A DNA stretch of 64,000 bases, taken from Sphingomonas sp. TDK1 (GTDB lineage: Bacteria; Pseudomonadota; Alphaproteobacteria; Sphingomonadales; Sphingomonadaceae). Made by a program: the position numbers and the translations under genes. The notes beneath the pieces were generated by a model. That model was given only the letters and a program-made list of their open reading frames with translations. It searched no databases and was not told where the DNA came from. This document shows, piece after piece, positions 60,366 through 64,000 of the stretch (positions are counted from its first letter, which is position 1; each line of letters begins with the position of its first letter). The stretch spans positions 212,772-276,771 of the forward strand of contig NZ_LXVY01000001.1 of assembly GCF_001650735.1 (NCBI RefSeq), in the 5' to 3' direction.

Positions 60366-60784
60366 CTTGACAGCGCCTCACCTAATCGACAGCATGTTGT
60401 CAAAATGCCATCGGGCCGCGATGGTTCCTCTTCCCGCCGGAGTGCCTGCGACAGGTACCGCATTGCTAGGCCGTTGAGTAATTGGCTTACGTCAGGGAGC
60501 CGGTGTCAGCTTCATGATCGGCCCCGCGCTTCTCTTGAAGCTCGCTTCGCAGGCAGCACATTTGGCGTCGGCGAAGGAGAGAAGAGGATTTGCCGTGGAT
60601 GAGGCCAGCCTGGATTTGCTCGAAGTGTTCGACGTCGGCTTCTGGCAAGACCTGCCGTTCAACACGTCACCACGGAACGGCCGAAAAGTCCCAAATTCAG
60701 ACTGTCACGCAGGCCACTTTTAGCAAGGCCCCAAAAGCTCAGACCCTAGCCAAAGCTAGGACAGCAGAACAACATAAGATGGGA
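60366..60784. other. intergenic region at the edge of the mobilisation module
   Basis: About 420 bases with no convincing gene. It holds the MarR dyad (60388-60401) and a small hairpin CCTAGC-CAAA-GCTAGG at 60745-60760. The lower-GC stretch 60500-60780 may mark the junction of the mobile DNA. Confidence 0.5.
60388..60401. promoter_or_regulatory. candidate MarR operator
   Basis: GACA-GCATGT-TGTC is an inverted repeat with 4-base arms in the promoter region of the MarR/NmrA operon. On the minus strand it overlaps TTGACA, a possible -35 box, so binding would block transcription. Confidence 0.4.
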
Positions 60785-61219
60785 TCAACGAACCACGTCG
60801 AGCTGGTCGTCTCGATCATAGAGGGCCGAAATCATACGCTCAACAACAAGTTCTTCAGCTTTTCCCCGCCTCCCCTCGTCCGCCGATGACAGATCGCATC
60901 GAACCGCCTCAGGGGTCGAGGCAAGACTCGCCGTCAAAATGGCATTGGCCAGAAACGGGTGCATCACCTCCGCTAAGTGTGGCCGGGCGCCGTTGCCCGC
61001 AATCGGGCGGCCACGCTGAAGCAGCGCGTTGATGCTGGTCATCGGCACGAGCGTGATTGCCCCCACCTTGATCACATCGATCTCACCAGCCTTGATCAGC
61101 TCGTAGAATTTCGACCGACCGATGCCGGTGATACGACAGGCGTCTGCAACCCGCAGCGTGATGGGCGACAGATCGGCATTTGGCCGGCTTGGCATAGGAC
61201 GCATGGCGAGCTCCTTCAT
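60785..61219 (-). CDS. HTH (excisionase/AlpA-like) protein of mobilisation module
   Basis: A 144-aa protein with an excisionase-type helix-turn-helix: LRVADACRITGIGRSKFYELIKAGEIDVIKVGAITLVPMTSINALLQRG. The C-terminal half has no known domain. The start at 61219 has GGGGAGGG; a second ATG at 61204 has AAGGAG, so both are possible. Its start overlaps the upstream gene's stop by 4 bases, making one operon with the ribbon-helix-helix protein. It may regulate excision or transfer. Confidence 0.75.
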   Translation of the reverse strand: MKELAMRPMPSRPNADLSPITLRVADACRITGIGRSKFYELIKAGEIDVIKVGAITLVPMTSINALLQRGRPIAGNGARPHLAEVMHPFLANAILTASLASTPEAVRCDLSSADEGRRGKAEELVVERMISALYDRDDQLDVVR

Positions 61220-61641
61220 CTGTCCCTCCCCACTTCTGGGGATTGACGGTTGGCGATGCGGTTGTTGGTGTCCCCGCGCGCTATTGCGCGGCCGACGAGT
61301 TCGACGAAGGCGTCGTAGCGAAGCCGCCCGAGACGCTGAGTCTCGGTATCGAAGGTTGGCTGGTGCGCCGTAAGGGTGAGCTGGTGGCGGACGAAGAGCC
61401 CAAGAGCCTCGGTCAGATAGTCGAGCTTCTGCTCCATCCGGTCCGTGGCACGGTTCTGGCGGTCGAGCCGCGCACCGAAGCGCTGATCGAGTTCATGGCC
61501 GGCACGGCGATCGAACCAGGCGGTCAGGGCGTCGGTCAGAATTGCGGTCTTCGACGATCCCGGCTGCGCAGCCATCGCGTCGAGCTTCGCCGACAGTTCG
61601 TCGGGAAGATAGAATTGGTGGCGGGTCTTGCGGGTCTGCAT
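61216..61641 (-). CDS. ribbon-helix-helix (CopG-like) mobilisation accessory protein
   Basis: A 141-aa protein. Residues 5-45 read TRHQFYLPDELSAKLDAMAAQPGSSKTAILTDALTAWFDRR, a ribbon-helix-helix domain like the TraY/MobC-type oriT-binding proteins. The remainder is helical (LDRQNRATDRMEQKLDYLTEALGLFVRHQ), probably coiled coil. It lies just downstream of the relaxase gene on the same strand and probably helps form the relaxosome. Confidence 0.78.
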   Translation of the reverse strand: MQTRKTRHQFYLPDELSAKLDAMAAQPGSSKTAILTDALTAWFDRRAGHELDQRFGARLDRQNRATDRMEQKLDYLTEALGLFVRHQLTLTAHQPTFDTETQRLGRLRYDAFVELVGRAIARGDTNNRIANRQSPEVGRDR

Positions 61642-61716
61642 GTTGTGCAGAATCCGCCTGTTCGCGCTTCCGTTACAGGTCCTCGCTGGTGACTCCCGGT
61701 ACCTATTCGGGGCAAC

Positions 61717-63678
61717 TCAGAACCCGCCGATCTCCGGACCCGAACGCTGGCGCCCAAATGTCCAGCTGATCGCGCCGCCACGATCGATGCCGGAAACGGT
61801 TCGACCGATCTGCTTTTCCAGCACCGGCCGCCAAGGCACCAGCGTGAATTCCCGCGATTTCTCGATCACCGCATATTTCGCGGCGCCGACCTGCACCGCC
61901 TTGCGATAGATACCCTCGATCGCGCCGCTGCGATGCTCCGCATAGCCAAGTCCCATCTCCTTCGAGATCTGATCCGCCACCTGCCGCAGTTCGCGACGGC
62001 GGAGCTCGGTCAGCAGATTGGCGCGGAAGCGGACGGTATCGCCGTCGCGCCAGGCGAGGTCCTCCTCGATCAGCCACTGGCGGCGAAGCACCAATGCCTG
62101 CCGTACCTGTGCCCCGAACCCGCCGCCCAGCACTTCCGGTTCCTTCGCGACATGCTGCTCGTCGAGCCAGGTCACGCCGTTGTGGCGGACCAGTTCCAGG
62201 ACCGGGCGCTCGGCCAGCGTCTCGATCTCGACGGGCCGTGCCGCAGCCGCCCTCCGCTCGAAGACCAGCACCTTGTCGAGATGATCGGCGCCGATCTTCC
62301 AGCTGCCGTCCGGCATGCGCTCGACCTCGCCCCCTTCCCGTCGCAGCGCTTCCAGCCGCCGGACATGGGCTTCGGCGAAACGCTGGCTGGCACTGGCGTC
62401 ATGGCGGAGATGCGCGTCGACGCTGTAGTTGCCGTTGTTGGCGGCAGCGACCTCGGCAACAGTTCGATCGACATCGCGGATGCCGGCGATGACCGGCGAC
62501 ACCCGCACAATCTCGGGGCGCTCGCTCACTTCCGAGAGCGACCGATTGCCAAGCTCGACATAGTGGCTGCGCCCGTCCGTCGCTGCCACGATCAGGTAGT
62601 GGCGGTCACGATGCTCGTCCGCCAGTCCCGTCGCCACAACACGGCCGATCAGCGGCTTGCCCTCGGCTGGGTCGTAGATCGCATAGTCCTGCGGATGCAC
62701 TTCGGGCGCACGCGCCCTTAACTGCGCGTGCATGGTCGCGATGATGTCGCCGCGGCGGCCCATCGCACGCAGCGTCGGTTCCAGATCGTCGGCGAGCCGG
62801 TAGCGACCTTTGCCTTCGTCGCTCGCCAGTCCCATGCGCACCAGCGTGCCGAGGCGCGCGGCGCGCAGCCCCTGCTCAACGCTATCGCCATGCCAGGAGG
62901 GCACCAGCCCGTCGGCCTCGCGCGCGGCGAGCAGGCGGCGATCAATGCTGGTGAACCGCTCCCGGCCGACCTCGCGCTGACGCCCCTCGAAAATCTCGCG
63001 GTCAGTGCGCGGTCCCAGATCAAGATTGACCAGCTCCGCTGCCCGCGCGGCGAGCCCTTGGCTGATATATTCGCGGGCGATGATCAGATCCTGGCCGCGA
63101 TCGTCGATTCCACGCACCAGCACATGGGAATGCGGATGACCGGTGTTGAAATGGTCGACGGCCACCCAGTCGAGCTTCGTGCCGAGGTCGTGTTCAACCT
63201 GCGCCATCCAGCGCCGCACCAGCGGCTTCAGATCTTCGTACTGCGTGCCGTCTTCGGGCGCGACGATGAAGCGAAACTGGTGCCGGTCGCCGGTACTGCG
63301 TTTGAGGAATGCTTTGCCGTCGGCGACATCGTGATCAGCAGCATAGAGCGTGCCGCGCTCCCCCTCTCGCGTGGTGCCGTCGCGTTGCAGATACCGAAGG
63401 TGTGCGACAGAGCCCTTTGTCCCCTTCCCTGCCAGCTTCACGAAGCGCGCCTTCACGACGACGCGGCGCGCGCGAATTCCAGCGAAGCGATCGGATGCCC
63501 CGAGCACCCGGCCGACGCCCGAACCGCGCCCGATCCTGCTGCCGTCGAAATGCCGGGCGCGCGCGGCCGAAAACCGCGCTGCGCCGCCAGCGAGATTGGT
63601 CGCCTTGCGAAGCTGGTGCGCGAACGAGCGATCCGTGCCGACCCGCCCCAACCATAGCTCGAATGGATCCTCGGCCAT
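61717..63678 (-). CDS. relaxase/mobilisation nuclease with DUF3363
   Basis: A 653-aa relaxase of the VirD2/TraI-P type. The HUH metal site is visible as DHFNTGHPHSHVLVRG. The N-terminal part has VKARFVKLAGKGTKGSVAHLRYLQRDG; the long C-terminal part matches DUF3363 (RDRHYLIVAATDGRSHYVELG, GGFGAQVRQALVLRRQWLIEEDLAWRDGDTVRFRANLLTELRRRELRQVADQIS). It nicks oriT and pilots DNA into the recipient. The start at 63678 (MAEDPFELWLG) is the first codon where family similarity begins; an open frame continues to 63822. It heads the mobilisation operon. Confidence 0.87.
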   Translation of the reverse strand: MAEDPFELWLGRVGTDRSFAHQLRKATNLAGGAARFSAARARHFDGSRIGRGSGVGRVLGASDRFAGIRARRVVVKARFVKLAGKGTKGSVAHLRYLQRDGTTREGERGTLYAADHDVADGKAFLKRSTGDRHQFRFIVAPEDGTQYEDLKPLVRRWMAQVEHDLGTKLDWVAVDHFNTGHPHSHVLVRGIDDRGQDLIIAREYISQGLAARAAELVNLDLGPRTDREIFEGRQREVGRERFTSIDRRLLAAREADGLVPSWHGDSVEQGLRAARLGTLVRMGLASDEGKGRYRLADDLEPTLRAMGRRGDIIATMHAQLRARAPEVHPQDYAIYDPAEGKPLIGRVVATGLADEHRDRHYLIVAATDGRSHYVELGNRSLSEVSERPEIVRVSPVIAGIRDVDRTVAEVAAANNGNYSVDAHLRHDASASQRFAEAHVRRLEALRREGGEVERMPDGSWKIGADHLDKVLVFERRAAAARPVEIETLAERPVLELVRHNGVTWLDEQHVAKEPEVLGGGFGAQVRQALVLRRQWLIEEDLAWRDGDTVRFRANLLTELRRRELRQVADQISKEMGLGYAEHRSGAIEGIYRKAVQVGAAKYAVIEKSREFTLVPWRPVLEKQIGRTVSGIDRGGAISWTFGRQRSGPEIGGF

Positions 63679-64000
63679 GACGCTATCCCATGCTGGAAAG
63701 CGCCAGATGAGGGTGTGCCAGCGCCGCCCATCAAGGGCCTCCATTCGGCGGAGCCGGAAAGCCGCAGAAATGCCGGCATTCCGGCGATCGCGCCTTCCCG
63801 ATGGAGGCACGGCTATGGCCATGCCTCCATCAAAAACGACGTGCAGACGCCACTTCCGGGGCCGCTTGGAGGCACCGCTTTTATCTTGCCATCCCTTCTA
63901 TCCCCCCGGTAACCGTCCGGTGTTCGCACGTTGTTCTCCTGAGCAAAGGTATCCCATGTGAGCTGCTTTCCAACCGGGGAGCGGATCGATGCCACGGACG
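63679..64000. other. region upstream of the relaxase
   Basis: About 320 bases to the window end with no gene I can support. It contains a 30-base inverted repeat at 63801-63830 described separately. Confidence 0.5.
63801..63830. promoter_or_regulatory. oriT-like inverted repeat upstream of the relaxase
   Basis: ATGGAGGCA-c-GGC-TATG-GCC-a-TGCCTCCAT: arms of 9 and 3 bases around a 4-base loop, with a single mismatch. It lies about 120 bases ahead of the relaxase start with no T-run on either strand, so it is not a normal terminator. Relaxase genes commonly lie beside oriT, whose inverted repeat guides nicking. The nick site is not identifiable here. Confidence 0.45.

Noticed and set aside
60514..60723. 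A 69-codon frame before the mobilisation module
   Set aside because: No homology that I recognise, weak start, and in a lower-GC junction region.
1..64000. CRISPR array or insertion sequence with terminal repeats
   Set aside because: No regularly spaced repeat array and no transposase gene was seen; only short diverged repeats were found.

Overview
The window is high-GC alphaproteobacterial DNA whose gene content fits a Sphingomonas-like member of the Sphingomonadales. The reasons are a TonB-dependent receptor of the Caulobacter/Sphingomonas type, many twin-arginine (Tat) signals on glycosidases, a NasS/NasT nitrate regulon, and islands of regulator-oxidoreductase pairs. Assignment to genus is inference, because no rRNA gene or marker is present.

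Positions 1-25568 form a glycan-utilisation locus. It starts with the 3' end of an N-acetylglucosamine-type PTS permease, followed by two small unrelated genes. Next comes a GH2 beta-galactosidase convergent with nothing and co-directional with a GntR/UTRA regulator. Divergent from the regulator runs a tightly overlapping seven-gene operon: GH20 hexosaminidase, GH2 beta-mannosidase, GH3 (PA14) beta-xylosidase/glucosidase, GH125 and GH92 alpha-mannosidases, an unrecognised glycosidase-like protein, and GH29 fucosidase. It is followed by a glycosylasparaginase and a TonB-dependent receptor. Together these activities would strip a plant-type N-glycan down to asparagine: fucose, xylose, mannose, the Man-beta-GlcNAc core and finally the GlcNAc-Asn bond. 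GntR-type palindromes lie upstream of the operon and of the glycosylasparaginase.

Positions 25741-27624 carry tRNA-Thr(TGT), a tRNA-linked integrase and a tRNA 3'-end remnant. Positions 27625-38613 hold a complete assimilatory nitrate regulon on the minus strand: nasT, nasS, nitrate/nitrite MFS transporter, outer-membrane porin, nirB, nirD, nitrate reductase and cobA. Two leaders, upstream of the transporter and of nirB, each show two small hairpins followed by an intrinsic terminator with a U-run. This is the architecture of RNA targets of ANTAR antiterminators such as NasT.

Positions 38965-60365 are accessory: an orphan recombinase, a Crp/Fnr regulator, two tandem Tat-exported ferritin-like proteins, an Nramp transporter, several regulator-oxidoreductase pairs (XRE/SDR, MarR/FAD monooxygenase, MarR/NmrA), a methyltransferase flanked by diverged repeats, an ABC transporter divergent from a DUF2975/HTH pair with twin 19-bp operators, a PadR module with an alpha/beta hydrolase, and a GH15/SDR pair. 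A second tRNA 3'-end remnant at 46392-46440 shares flanking sequence with the first. Positions 60785-64000 are the edge of a mobilisation module: HTH protein, ribbon-helix-helix protein, relaxase and an oriT-like inverted repeat. It probably continues beyond the window.
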